Below, piece after piece: positions 15,778 to 25,116 of a stretch of 62,272 bases of DNA. Source of the stretch: Acidobacteriota bacterium (GTDB lineage Bacteria; Acidobacteriota; Terriglobia; Bryobacterales; Bryobacteraceae); the NCBI GenBank assembly GCA_025350695.1, contig JANXXI010000224.1:1-62272 (forward strand), written 5' to 3'. A program made the position numbers and the translations under genes. The stretch's first letter is position 1. Each line of letters starts with the position of its first letter. A model generated the notes under the pieces. That model was given only the letters and a program-made list of their open reading frames with translations. It did no database searches and was not told the DNA's origin.

Positions 15778-17649
15778 ATGACACCTGAAGAACTCGGCCG
15801 AATCCGAAGAATCTACGAGCAAGCTTTGCCGATGGAAGGTTCCGCTAGGGAAGATTACATCGCCCGCGAGTGCAGGGACGACGCAAGCATTCGGACAGAG
15901 GTGGAACGGCTACTAGAGGTTCACGGACGCGTCCCTACCTGGCTCGAGCGCCCCGCCGTCGGAGCAGCCACGGCGTTTTCCGCCTTCGACCCTCCTAAAT
16001 TGGACGGCCGTACTCTCAGTGGTTATACTTTGATCCGCGAGATCGGCCGCGGCGGCATGGGCTGCGTCTACCTTGCCGAGAGATCGGACGAAACGTTCCA
16101 CCGCAAAGCCGCCGTCAAACTTGTACTGCCTCCGGCCAACTCCGCCGAGGTCATCGCCCGATTCCAGCAGGAACGGAAAATACTCGCTTCGCTGGATCAT
16201 CCGAATATCGCCAAGCTTCTCGATGCCGGTGTAACGGATGAGGGTTGGCCATACTTCGCCATGGAATATGTGGAAGGGCAGCCTATTCATCGCTGGTGCG
16301 ACGAGCGGAAACTGGACATTAGCCAGCGAGTGAAATTGTTTCGCGGCGTGATTGATGCGGTTCAATACGCTCATCGGCATCTGGTGGTTCACAGGGATTT
16401 GAAGCCGGGCAACATCTTCGTCACCAACGATGGGGTTGTGAAGTTGCTCGACTTCGGAATCGCTAAGGTGCTATCTAGCACTTCGGCGGGAGCCCCCCAG
16501 GGCACGCTAACGCTGGCGGGCATGATGACCCCGGAGTACGCGAGCCCCGAGCAGGTGAACGGCACGGCGATTACGACGCAGTCCGACGTCTATTCGCTGG
16601 GTGTGGTTCTCTACGAACTGCTAACCGGACACAAGCCCTACCGTTTATTGAGCGCTGCCGTTCATGAGGTTGCTCGGGTGATTGTGGAGGTGGAGCCGTT
16701 GCGGCCAAGCGATGTTGTTGCCACATCGGAGCCGGCCTCCGGACGCGACCGCGTTCAAATCATTCCCGAAAGCGTAAGCGCCACTCGCGAGGGAGATCCG
16801 AATCGCTTGCGCAAGCGTCTCATAGGCGATCTGGATTCAATCTTACTGATGGCCCTGCGCAAGGAACCGGAACGCCGCTATGGCTCAGCGGAATCCTTTG
16901 GGGAAGACCTTCAGCGTCACTTGGAACAACGGGCGATCACTGCGCGGGAGGCGACTCCGTGGGAGAAATCCTACCGTATCTGGTGGCGGAATCGTGGCGG
17001 ATTCACAGTAGGCACCGTGATCGTGGCGATGTTTCTTTCCGGCTTGGCAGCGGTAATATGGCAAGCGCGGCAGATCATTCAGGCAGCCGAACTGGATTCG
17101 AGGATCGCAACCTTCTCCGGACCTATTTGGCTATTCGTTTGGGGCCTCGCTCTGAGTTCGCAGGTGACTGCCGTCTATTTTTCGCGTGCCTTCATGCCGC
17201 AGCGCCTCGTGGCGAAGCGCATCGGCGCCTTTAGCGGCGGACTGGTTTGGGGGCTCGGCATGATGGGCCGGTGGTGGATGGAACGCGATTTGGGCTGGTT
17301 GCACGGCCGGATAGCGGGGCCTCCGGATCCGTCTCTGGCGGGATTGAGATTCGGTACGTGTATGATGATTGGAATTACCATTGTGTTGGTTCTGTACATG
17401 ATCGGATGCCGTTTCGGCTGGAGGGGTCAATTGATTGGGCTTTTGTTGCTTGGACTGGGGCAGCCGCTTCTGGAACGCATTTGCTTTGGTGAGATTATCC
17501 CGGCACTCAGCTTTGCGCCGCTGAGCATCGCGCAAACTCTCGGCAGTGCGGCCATGCTGATCGCCACCGGCTTGATCGCCATCCTCGTCATGCGTCTAAT
17601 TGGTGGGCCGAATGATTCAGGCGCGAACGCGAGTGCGCCAGATTCATAG
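15778..17649 (+). CDS. Membrane Ser/Thr protein kinase
   Basis: A 623-residue Hanks-type kinase. The catalytic domain has the glycine loop GRGGMG at residues 90-95, invariant Lys114 in AVK, catalytic HRDLKPGN at 205-212, DFG at 225-227 and the APE-equivalent TPEYASPEQ. The N-terminal 75 residues are the helical lead usual in this kinase group. After residue about 400 come about six hydrophobic segments (GGFTVGTVIVAMFLSGLAAV, IWLFVWGLALSS and others), a multi-helix membrane domain instead of the common TPR or WD40 sensor. GAGGG precedes the ATG. It faces the ECF sigma gene across 59 bases and probably works with it. Confidence 0.88.
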   Translation: MTPEELGRIRRIYEQALPMEGSAREDYIARECRDDASIRTEVERLLEVHGRVPTWLERPAVGAATAFSAFDPPKLDGRTLSGYTLIREIGRGGMGCVYLAERSDETFHRKAAVKLVLPPANSAEVIARFQQERKILASLDHPNIAKLLDAGVTDEGWPYFAMEYVEGQPIHRWCDERKLDISQRVKLFRGVIDAVQYAHRHLVVHRDLKPGNIFVTNDGVVKLLDFGIAKVLSSTSAGAPQGTLTLAGMMTPEYASPEQVNGTAITTQSDVYSLGVVLYELLTGHKPYRLLSAAVHEVARVIVEVEPLRPSDVVATSEPASGRDRVQIIPESVSATREGDPNRLRKRLIGDLDSILLMALRKEPERRYGSAESFGEDLQRHLEQRAITAREATPWEKSYRIWWRNRGGFTVGTVIVAMFLSGLAAVIWQARQIIQAAELDSRIATFSGPIWLFVWGLALSSQVTAVYFSRAFMPQRLVAKRIGAFSGGLVWGLGMMGRWWMERDLGWLHGRIAGPPDPSLAGLRFGTCMMIGITIVLVLYMIGCRFGWRGQLIGLLLLGLGQPLLERICFGEIIPALSFAPLSIAQTLGSAAMLIATGLIAILVMRLIGGPNDSGANASAPDS

Positions 17650-18500
17650 TGGAATATGAACGGATGAAGTTTGAAAATCACCCGTGGAGGCGCTAACTCC
17701 AGCAGAAGCATGAATTGAAACTCGCCTAGTTGCCCTCCGCCGCAGCGGACTTAGCGCTCATCTGGTTTGCCACCGCCGCGGGAAACCAGTGAGCCGATTT
17801 TATGATGAGATTCCTCATAGGCAATGGCGCAATTGCCTGGTAGTTTCGCGCCGACTGCAAACATGACGGCACCGCGGTCCGCGCACACCGCGATCCCCAA
17901 TCCCCACACGTTCCAAAACTCAATCGTCACTGGTTCCAATCACTTACGCCCAATCCAAGCGCGAATCGCTTGCGCCGGCCTGCTAGCCTATCTAACGTAG
18001 AGAGCGAATCCGGCCGGACTACTCTCCCTCAAAAACTGCTCCGTCTTGCGGCGGGGCAGTCTCGGGTATACCTGAGTTCTACATGGTGTCAGTAGGGTTG
18101 CTAAGCGTGGAAAAACTGAAAGGGCGGCGCTGGTTGGGGAACCGGAGTCATCCGTTTGCGAAAGGCAGACAAGCCGTTATGGTTGGCGGCTCTTCAGTGG
18201 AAGCGCAAAGCAGCCCCGCTGGCGCGATTATTTTTGAAACAGCAAAGAGCCACCCGCGCACACGTGTCTTTAAATTTGTCGAGGCTCAACATGCACAACA
18301 TAAATTGCCTCGGTTGGATTTCGTGGCTCTTTCAAGCGGCAGCGAGCCTCCTGGGATGTACCAAAACCGTTTCGTGGCGCGAACCCTCAAGTCAGGCGCG
18401 CGTACTTTGACTGCGACCGCAGGTTCTTACTCAGCAACCCCCGTGATTTGTATACAGCCCTAACATTTTTCTTGCATCCTTCCCCTAAACGTGATATACC
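17650..18500. other. Gene-poor region between kinase and VapBC
   Basis: No convincing gene. A 62-codon minus-strand ORF (17751-17939) ends in a Gly-rich LVSRGGGKPDER but has no ribosome site or family that I recognise, and a 126-codon plus-strand ORF (18083-18463) has low-information composition. ACTGCTCC (18035-18042) can pair with GGGGCAGT (18053-18060) as a small hairpin without a T-run. Part of this may be decayed coding DNA. Confidence 0.35.
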
Positions 18501-18516
18501 TTTGGTATATACCAAA
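18501..18516. promoter_or_regulatory. Palindromic operator of the vapBC operon
   Basis: TTTGGTATATACCAAA is a perfect 16-bp palindrome 12 bases before the vapB start. A further half-site ATATACC lies immediately upstream at 18494-18500. AbrB-type VapB antitoxins bind such palindromes to repress their own operon, so this is the expected autoregulatory site. The assignment is inferred from position and symmetry. Confidence 0.65.
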
Positions 18517-18527
18517 CCGAGGTTACC

Positions 18528-18770
18528 ATGGATCAAACTGCAAAAGTATTCTTGAATGGACGAAGCCAGGCCGTTCGCCTTCCCGCCCAATTCCGTTTTG
18601 AAGAAGAAGAAGTTTACGTGCGCAGGGATGAAGCCACTGGCGATATCATTCTGTCGAGAAACCCTGGGAACTGGGATGAGTTTTTCAAAATGAGGAACAC
18701 GCTGGAGATTCCGAGGGATTTCCTGAGCGATCGTGACATGGATCCGCCGCAAGTCCGGCGCGAATTGTGA
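18528..18770 (+). CDS. vapB: VapB-type antitoxin (AbrB/MazE fold)
   Basis: An 80-residue antitoxin. The N-terminal half, AKVFLNGRSQAVRLPAQFRF, is the swapped-hairpin AbrB/MazE DNA-binding motif of VapB proteins; the C-terminal half, WDEFFKMRNTLEIPRDFL, is the segment that wraps the toxin. It precedes vapC with a 4-base overlap (GTGA), giving coupled translation, and follows a palindromic operator. This is the intact toxin-antitoxin pair of the window. Confidence 0.88.
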   Translation: MDQTAKVFLNGRSQAVRLPAQFRFEEEEVYVRRDEATGDIILSRNPGNWDEFFKMRNTLEIPRDFLSDRDMDPPQVRREL

Positions 18771-19183
18771 AACCTCTCGTCCGGTACATGCTGGACACAA
18801 ATATCGTCAGCCATGTGATCAAGGCCACCTCGCCGAATGTCGAAGACCACATGCGCAACACGCCAATGTCGAGCATTTGCGTTTCGGCGATCACAGAAGC
18901 AGAATTGCTATACGGTCTGGCAAAAAAGCCAGAGGCTAAAGGATTGCAAAGGGCGGTAGTTGGGTTCCTGCTTCGGGTCAAAATTCTGCCATGGGATTCG
19001 GCGGCATCACGCGCATACGGAGAGTTGCGGGCGAGGATCGAAAGGCAGGGCACAGCACTCGGGAATCTCGATTTGCTAATCGCGTCCAACTCCGTGGGGG
19101 CTGGAACCGTGTTGGTCACCAATGATCAGGCCTTTTACAAAATCGTTGGCCTGAACTTGGTCGATTGGACCAAAACTTACTGA
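18767..19183 (+). CDS. vapC: VapC-type PIN-domain ribonuclease toxin
   Basis: A 138-residue PIN nuclease starting with GTG inside the vapB stop. The metal-binding acidic residues are present: Asp10 in MLDTN, Glu46 in ITEAELLYG, Asp102 in GNLDLLIAS and Asp120 in VLVTNDQAF. Full family length and the tight overlap with vapB indicate an intact module. VapC toxins cut RNA, often tRNA, when the antitoxin is lost; the target here is not predictable. Confidence 0.9.
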   Translation: MKPLVRYMLDTNIVSHVIKATSPNVEDHMRNTPMSSICVSAITEAELLYGLAKKPEAKGLQRAVVGFLLRVKILPWDSAASRAYGELRARIERQGTALGNLDLLIASNSVGAGTVLVTNDQAFYKIVGLNLVDWTKTY

Positions 19184-19226
19184 CCAACAATCCGATATAA
19201 TGCAGGCCAAGGGATATTGTGCGCGA

Positions 19227-21686
19227 ATGAAACCAATTTGGCTGGTCTTCTTTACCTTGTCGTTGATGGCGCAGACGCCGGACCAAGCGGCCGCCGTGCT
19301 AAAAAACAACTGCACAGCTTGCCACGGGTCGGCCATGAAAATGTCAGGCCTTGATCTGCGATCAAAGGAAAGCATCCTTAAAGGCGGCGAACGCGGACCT
19401 GCGGCCGTTGTCGGTAATGCCACCGGCAGCCGCCTGCTGAAGCTAGTCCGAGGAGAAGAACAACCTTCCATGCCCCCTGGCAAGAAGCTTTCAGACGCCG
19501 ATGTCGCAGTGCTCGAAAAGTGGATCAACGAAGGCTTGAACTTGCCCGACCTTACCAAGGGCGACGATGCCAAAGCAACGCTCGCCAAGATGGAAGAACG
19601 GCCCATCACCGATGAAGAGCGCTCCTGGTGGGCTTTTGTGAAACCTGCGCGGCATGCTGTTCCGCAAACACAGCGCGGAGGGTGGGCGAAGAATCCGATT
19701 GATTCGTTCTTGCTCGCAAAGATGGAATCAGCGGGCTTGAAGCCGCGTCCCGAAGCGGACAAGCGTACCCTGATTCGCCGCGCCTATCTCGACCTGATTG
19801 GCCTGCCTCCGACTCCGGTTGAGGTGGAAGAGTTCGTCAACGACAAATCTGAAAATGGGTGGGAGAACATGGTGGAGCGGCTGCTGGCCATGCCGCAATA
19901 TGGCGAACGTTGGGCGCGCCATTGGCTGGACCTTGCTCGCTATTCCGATTCGGGCGGCTACGAGTATGATCGCGAACGCAACAACTCTTGGCGCTATCGC
20001 GATTGGGTGGTAAAAGCTTTCAACAAGGACCTCCCTTACAGTGAGTTCGTCAAGCAACAGATTGCCGGAGACGAATACAATCCTGGAAATTTCGATTCCT
20101 TGGTGGCCACCAGTTTTTTGCGTCTGGGCACTGAGAATAACAAGAAAGACGAACAGACGCGACTCGATGAATTGGATGACGTGATTGCCACCACCGTGAA
20201 TTCATTCCTCGGCATGACGATCCAATGCGCGCGTTGCCATAATCATAAATTCGACGCCATCGCTCAGAAGGATTATTACCGCGTGCAGGCTGTCTTCTGG
20301 CCCATGAAAGCCGACGAGACACCCATCGTAAACGAAGCTGAGCGTGCGCGTTGGAAGGCCGCATCGGGGGTGATCGACGCCGAGCAGCGTCCCTTGCGCG
20401 CCGAGTTGACGAAGCTTGAAAAGACGTATCGCGATAAGTTGAAAGGCGAGCAAGTGGCCAAGCTGCCCGAGTATCTGCAGTTGGCTTTGAAGACACCAGC
20501 CGATCAGCGCAATGAAGGCCAAAAGCTCAACGTCATTCAAGTGGAGCGGACGTTTAACATTGAGCCGGAACAGTTGACGGCCGCGATGACCCCTGACGAT
20601 CAGAACAAGCAAAAAGAATTAAAGGGCAAGATAGCCGAGATCGACAAGCGCCGCCCGGCTGAGCTCGCCACGGCGATGTCGATCAAAGAGAGCGGCCCTA
20701 AAGCCCCGGAGTCGCATTTCCTCCATCGCGGCAGTTCCGGATCAAAAGGCAGCGTAATGAAGCCTGGTGTGCTTTCGGCAGCCTATCGAGGCGAATGGAA
20801 TTTCCCCGATGCGCCGGCCGATGCTAGTTCCAGTTGGCGGCGGCGTGGGTTTGCCGAATGGGTCGCCTCTCCAGAGAATCCGCTAACCGCCCGCGTGATG
20901 GTGAACCGCATCTGGGCGAATCATTTTGGTGAAGGCATCGCCCGCACTCCGAGTAACTTCGGCAAGACCGGCGAGAAGCCAAGCCATCCGGAGCTGCTCG
21001 ATTGGTTGGCGACAGAGTTCGTGCAAAAGGGTTGGAGCATCAAGTCGATGCATCGTCTGATGATGAACTCAACCGCCTACCGCATGGAGGCAAGTGATAG
21101 CGATGAGAACCGCACGATCGACCCGGAGAATCGCAACTTCTGGCGTATGCCCCGGCGGCGTCTTGAAGCCGAGGCGATTCGCGACCAGATCATGGCGGTG
21201 TCGGGCACCCTCGACATGACCATGGGCGGCCCGGGAGTGTATCCCTACATTGACCCGGCGCTGTTTCAATCTTCCTCAAAGCGCGGCTGGGCCGGTAAAC
21301 CCGATAACGATCCCAGTACGTGGCGCCGCAGCATCTACGTCTTCAGCAAACGTACCATTCCTCTTCCGATGCTCGATGCTTTCGACAAGCCAGATAGCAT
21401 GACTACCTGTTCGCGCCGCAATCGTTCCACCATTGCACCACAGGCTTTGATCATGATGAACAATGCTTCGATTGGCTTAAATGCGAAGTTCTTCGCGCAG
21501 CGTTTACAGTCTTTGTCGAGCGACCCGGACGAACAAATTAAGATCGCCTACCACCTTGCGCTAAGCCGCCCCCCAACGGCGAGCGAAGTTCACAACGCGA
21601 AAGAATTCATCAAGAGCAGCACCTTCGGATTGAACGATTTTTGCCAGGCCCTATTCAATATCAACGAGTTTGTGTACATCCCATGA
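19227..21686 (+). CDS. PSCyt-DUF1549-DUF1553 protein with c-type heme site
   Basis: An 819-residue exported protein. The ATG at 19227 gives a clean signal peptide (MKPIWLVFFTLSLMAQTPDQ), whereas the GTG-side start at 19200 would add nine residues before it. A cytochrome c motif C-T-A-C-H is at residues 29-33, followed by the PSCyt1 region (SMPPGKKLSDADVAVLEKWI), then DUF1549 (PIDSFLLAKME, RRAYLDLIGLPPTPVEVEEF, YGERWARHWLDLARYSDS) and a C-terminal DUF1553 region (NPLTARVMVNRIWANHFGEG, NFGKTGEKPSHPELLDWLA). Its stop overlaps the DUF1501 start by 4 bases. The pair is characteristic of planctomycetes and Solibacter-type Acidobacteriota. The biochemical role is unproven; polysaccharide oxidation is often suggested. 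Confidence 0.88.
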   Translation: MKPIWLVFFTLSLMAQTPDQAAAVLKNNCTACHGSAMKMSGLDLRSKESILKGGERGPAAVVGNATGSRLLKLVRGEEQPSMPPGKKLSDADVAVLEKWINEGLNLPDLTKGDDAKATLAKMEERPITDEERSWWAFVKPARHAVPQTQRGGWAKNPIDSFLLAKMESAGLKPRPEADKRTLIRRAYLDLIGLPPTPVEVEEFVNDKSENGWENMVERLLAMPQYGERWARHWLDLARYSDSGGYEYDRERNNSWRYRDWVVKAFNKDLPYSEFVKQQIAGDEYNPGNFDSLVATSFLRLGTENNKKDEQTRLDELDDVIATTVNSFLGMTIQCARCHNHKFDAIAQKDYYRVQAVFWPMKADETPIVNEAERARWKAASGVIDAEQRPLRAELTKLEKTYRDKLKGEQVAKLPEYLQLALKTPADQRNEGQKLNVIQVERTFNIEPEQLTAAMTPDDQNKQKELKGKIAEIDKRRPAELATAMSIKESGPKAPESHFLHRGSSGSKGSVMKPGVLSAAYRGEWNFPDAPADASSSWRRRGFAEWVASPENPLTARVMVNRIWANHFGEGIARTPSNFGKTGEKPSHPELLDWLATEFVQKGWSIKSMHRLMMNSTAYRMEASDSDENRTIDPENRNFWRMPRRRLEAEAIRDQIMAVSGTLDMTMGGPGVYPYIDPALFQSSSKRGWAGKPDNDPSTWRRSIYVFSKRTIPLPMLDAFDKPDSMTTCSRRNRSTIAPQALIMMNNASIGLNAKFFAQRLQSLSSDPDEQIKIAYHLALSRPPTASEVHNAKEFIKSSTFGLNDFCQALFNINEFVYIP

Positions 21687-23077
21687 GCCAACGATTCTTT
21701 TCCCGCAGAGATTTATTGATGAGGACCGGCGGAGGCATTGCGAGCCTAGCGCTGGCCGACTTGATGCAGGGCGCAAAGCTATCGCCCGTCGCGCCCAAGC
21801 AGCCCCATTTTCCAGCAAAGATCAAGAACGTGATTTCTATCTTTTGCTATGGCGGCGTGAGTCACGTCGACACTTTCGACCCTAAGCCAATGCTGAAGAA
21901 GCATGCCGGCGAAACTATCCCGGGCAAGAACGTGGTGGTGAGCCAAGGCACTCCCGGCGGCCTGATGCCTTCACCGTGGGAGTTCAAAAAGTACGGGCAA
22001 TGCGGCATGGATGTCAGCACGCTGTTCCCCAATATCGCAACCAAGGTTGACGATCTCTGTTTCATCCGTTCCATGTATTCGAAGAGTAATGATCATGGTC
22101 CGGCGCTGTTTCAAATGAACACCGGTTTTGTGCAGACGGGCTATCCGAGTCTGGGCAGCTGGGTGACTTACGGCCTCGGCACCGAGAATCAGAATCTTCC
22201 GGCGTTCGTGGTTTTCACGGATTGGCGCGGCGGCCCGATTGGCGGAGCTCCGAACTGGGGCAACGGGTTCATGCCGGCTGCGTATCAAGGCACACCGTTC
22301 CGTTCGCAAGGCGATCCGATTGTGGACTTGAAACCGCCGAAGGACATGACTCCCGAACGGCAGCGCCGCTGGCTCGATTTCATGAAGCAGGTGAATGAAG
22401 ATCATTTGCGCAAGAATCCGGAAGACACCGAATTGCAGGCTCGCATCGAAAGTTACGAACTGGCTTTCCGCATGCAGTCAAGTGCGGTGGAAGCTGTCGA
22501 TATGGCGAAGGAAAGCGACGCGACGAGAAAGCTCTACGGCATTGGCGAACAGCATACCGACTACGTTGGCCGCCAATGTTTGATGGCTCGGCGGCTGGTG
22601 GAACGTGGCGTGCGATTCGTGCAGATTTTTTCCGGTGGCGGCAATTTTCAGGAAAGCTGGGATGCGCATTGGGAAATTCAAGAGAACCACGGGCTGCATT
22701 GCAAAGAGACCGACCTGCCGATGGCCGGACTGCTGACTGATTTAAAGGCGCGTGGACTGCTCGAATCGACGCTTGTGATCTGGCACGGTGAGTTCGGCCG
22801 CATGCCGATATCACAGCGCATGAATGGGCGCGACCACAACCCGTATGGCTTCACGATTTGGATGGCGGGCGGCGGTATCAAAGGCGGTCAGGCGATCGGT
22901 ACGACCGATGAGTACGGCTTGGCGGCTGAAGAAAAGAAGACCAGCGTCGCGGACGTGCACGCTACTATGTTGCATCTCATGGGTATGAACCATGAGAAAT
23001 TGACTTGGCCCTATAACGGGCGTCAAATTCGAGTCACCGATGTGGAAGGTTCTTTAATTAAAGAAATGCTTGCTTAA
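21683..23077 (+). CDS. DUF1501 family exported protein
   Basis: A 464-residue protein of the DUF1501 family, which has a sulfatase/alkaline-phosphatase-like fold. The ATG at 21683 overlaps the previous stop (ATGA) and gives a twin-arginine signal with S-R-R-D-L-L followed by MRTGGGIASLALADL. Typical motifs are NVISIFCYGGVSHVDTFDPK, SKSNDHGPALFQMNTG, GVRFVQIFSGGGNF, WHGEFGRMP and GRDHNPYGFTIWMAGGG. It is co-translated with the PSCyt-DUF1549-DUF1553 protein, and the two probably act together outside the cytoplasmic membrane. Confidence 0.88.
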   Translation: MSQRFFSRRDLLMRTGGGIASLALADLMQGAKLSPVAPKQPHFPAKIKNVISIFCYGGVSHVDTFDPKPMLKKHAGETIPGKNVVVSQGTPGGLMPSPWEFKKYGQCGMDVSTLFPNIATKVDDLCFIRSMYSKSNDHGPALFQMNTGFVQTGYPSLGSWVTYGLGTENQNLPAFVVFTDWRGGPIGGAPNWGNGFMPAAYQGTPFRSQGDPIVDLKPPKDMTPERQRRWLDFMKQVNEDHLRKNPEDTELQARIESYELAFRMQSSAVEAVDMAKESDATRKLYGIGEQHTDYVGRQCLMARRLVERGVRFVQIFSGGGNFQESWDAHWEIQENHGLHCKETDLPMAGLLTDLKARGLLESTLVIWHGEFGRMPISQRMNGRDHNPYGFTIWMAGGGIKGGQAIGTTDEYGLAAEEKKTSVADVHATMLHLMGMNHEKLTWPYNGRQIRVTDVEGSLIKEMLA

Positions 23078-23095
23078 TTTATTGGCGGCCCTAAC

Positions 23096-23545
23096 TCACT
23101 TCACAGGCGGACTGGCCACTGTGGCTTGTTCCTTTCCCCAGTTGTTGCGAATCGTCATCGATTGGTCGGAATAGAACGTACGGCGGCCCTTGCCGGGCGG
23201 TGGCTCCGCATGGATCACGTAGCCTGACTCGGTCCCCTGTACATGGAACGAATACCCGTTCTTTTTTCCGGCAGTTAGATCCTCCGATAGAACTCCGGCG
23301 CCTGCCGGCGGGGGACCAAGTTCGGCTAACGTCCCGGCATACTTGTCGTACTGCGAATGGTATTGGGCTTGGGAGGTGTGAATAGTCCCCAACTGCTTCA
23401 TCACCGCCATTTCATTGGCCTCCTGTACAACTTTTCTGAACGTGCGGAATGGCGATGCCCAGAATTGTAACTATGACGGCGATAACTATGAGTAACGCCA
23501 TTAAGGAGAAACCGGCCGACGGGTTGCGACGGGTTTGCTTTCCAT
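23096..23545 (-). pseudogene. Type IV pilin-like pseudopilin, frameshifted
   Basis: The minus strand encodes a pilin-type N-terminus, GFSLMALLIVIAVIVTILGI then AIPHVQK, joined in a different frame to VVQEANEMAVMKQLGTIHTSQ and a 100-residue C-terminal part. One extra base in the A4 run at 23432-23435 explains the shift: removing one A gives QKVVQEANEMAV. The only ATG upstream (23543-23545) is in the frame of the C-terminal part, not of the hydrophobic helix, so a second, compensating shift lies between 23545 and 23513. The gene is broken unless both are sequencing errors in the same short stretch. Confidence 0.65.
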
Positions 23546-23597
23546 GTTACTTGGAATGACGGACGAAGCTGGAAAAGCGTGGGTAAGATTCCGGAGT

Positions 23598-23987
23598 CTA
23601 CGGAAGCGGAGGCTCGGAAAAACCTATGAGGGTCCCTTCTGGCGCTCGGACATAAGCAACCTCAAGCCCCCAAGGCATGCGCTTGGGCGCAGCCACCATG
23701 ACCGCTCCTTCGGCGATTGCCTTGGCGGCGCCCGAGGCAACGTTCTCCGTTAGAAATGCAATTTCCACGCCACTCGGTCCGCCTTCGAGTGGACGATGGT
23801 AAGTTTCGGGCATAGCCATCTGGCCAAGTGAATGGGATGCGATGGCTAGCGTGGAGCCGCCGGTCGCCAATTCCCCGTATCCCAAAGCTTCGTCCGAAAA
23901 ACGCCGTTCCAAACCAAGCCTCCGGCGGTAGAAATCCACTGTGGCCTGAACGTCGTCAACGTAGAGCACCGTGCCGAAGAATTGCAC
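23598..23987 (-). CDS. VOC-superfamily (glyoxalase-like) protein
   Basis: A 129-residue single-module vicinal-oxygen-chelate protein: FFGTVLYVDDVQATVDFYRR begins the first beta-alpha-beta unit, and VEIAFLTENVASGAAKAIAE with WGLEVAYVRAPEGTLIGFSE the second. Candidate metal ligands are Glu in VEIAF and Glu in PEGTLIGF. Such proteins include glyoxalase I, dioxygenases and antibiotic-resistance proteins; the substrate here is unknown. It lies 52 bases downstream of the pseudopilin in genome order but reads towards it. Confidence 0.8.
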   Translation of the reverse strand: MQFFGTVLYVDDVQATVDFYRRRLGLERRFSDEALGYGELATGGSTLAIASHSLGQMAMPETYHRPLEGGPSGVEIAFLTENVASGAAKAIAEGAVMVAAPKRMPWGLEVAYVRAPEGTLIGFSEPPLP

Positions 23988-24059
23988 GAACAGTAGAATA
24001 CCAGACTGCGCTAAAACCTGGGGCTTGATCGCAACCCGAGATTAGAGGACACTAAGGTT

Positions 24060-24716
24060 GTGCCGGATTATTGCAGTTGTGGAACTCAATTGGTGGATGG
24101 AGCCCGCTTTTGTCACCGTTGCGGCGCCCCTCAAGGGGAATTGATTGCCGCGGAAGAACAGGTGGTTGAAGCCGCCCCTTCCGTTTTAGCAACTGAACCG
24201 CCGGCCCTGCCGCAGGTGGCCCTAAGTGAAATCAGTTTCCATAACAAAGCCGCGGTAGCCGTGGCCATGTTGGTGGCGCTATTGTTCTGGCTAGTAATGT
24301 TCCTGCCTTTGCCCACGATTGTCCAAGCGCCTCTGCTTATCATCGATCTTTTGGCCGGAGGATTTTTCGCGGTGTGGTTTTACGCAAAGCGTACTGGACA
24401 AACGTTGACTGTCCGAAAAGGAGCGCATCTTGGCTGGCTCACCGGCGTATTCTGTTTTGTGATCGGCGCGGTCGTAGCGGCCATCAATATGCTCGCCTTC
24501 GCCCTCACTCCCGATACGAACTTCTGGGAGATGTACAAGAAGGTGCTGCTTGAAAGCGGCCAACAACCAAGCGACGTGGAAAAATTAATGCAAGCTTTTC
24601 AGGATCCGTCGTCGGTCCTTTTCCTGGTGGTTTTCTCCATGGCGTTGTCCTTCGCTCTGTTCGTACTGCTTCCGGTGCTAGGCGGCATGCTGGGCGCGAA
24701 GGTACTAGAAGAGTAG
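24060..24716 (+). CDS. Zinc-ribbon membrane protein, unknown function
   Basis: A 218-residue protein from a GTG at 24060. Cys5, Cys7, Cys18 and Cys21 (CSCGTQLVDGARFCHRCG) form an N-terminal zinc ribbon. After a short linker come four hydrophobic segments, near residues 62-84, 85-104, 125-148 and 188-215. Zinc-ribbon plus multi-helix proteins are common and mostly uncharacterised. The gene stands alone on its strand. Confidence 0.7.
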   Translation: MPDYCSCGTQLVDGARFCHRCGAPQGELIAAEEQVVEAAPSVLATEPPALPQVALSEISFHNKAAVAVAMLVALLFWLVMFLPLPTIVQAPLLIIDLLAGGFFAVWFYAKRTGQTLTVRKGAHLGWLTGVFCFVIGAVVAAINMLAFALTPDTNFWEMYKKVLLESGQQPSDVEKLMQAFQDPSSVLFLVVFSMALSFALFVLLPVLGGMLGAKVLEE

Positions 24717-25116
24717 CTTCGCAACCGCAGTCGTCAACGCGCTGCCCAGCGCTAGGTGCTAATCCGCATCCGAGTGGAACCTTCGCGGCAATCGCCATCT
24801 TCGGGGAACGAATCGGTGGTGGGGTGACAATCAGAATCGGAGCGAGAGGCGTTCCTGGTTCGATGGGCGCACCCATTCACTAACCTTACCCACTCCCTGC
24901 GACGCCGACCAGCCGTTGTTGTCGGGGCCGCGAAAACTGGGAGTCGTTGGTCCGCAGCATTAGGATGACCGGCGACAACGGAGAATTCCTCTCTATTCTT
25001 TAAGCCAAACCGTACGCCTGGTAATTCCCCAAGTAAGCGAATCAGAGTAAATAAGGATTGGCCCCATAAACATAATTTACAACGACTACAATGGATCCTT
25101 AGTACACTTACTACGA
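24717..25116. other. Gene-free stretch
   Basis: I see no coding sequence, clear hairpin terminator or repeat in these 400 bases. The right end presumably holds the promoter of the next transcription unit. Confidence 0.4.

Noticed and set aside
18083-18463. Possible 126-residue gene upstream of vapB
   Set aside because: No ribosome site, no hydrophobic or domain pattern, and composition like non-coding DNA.
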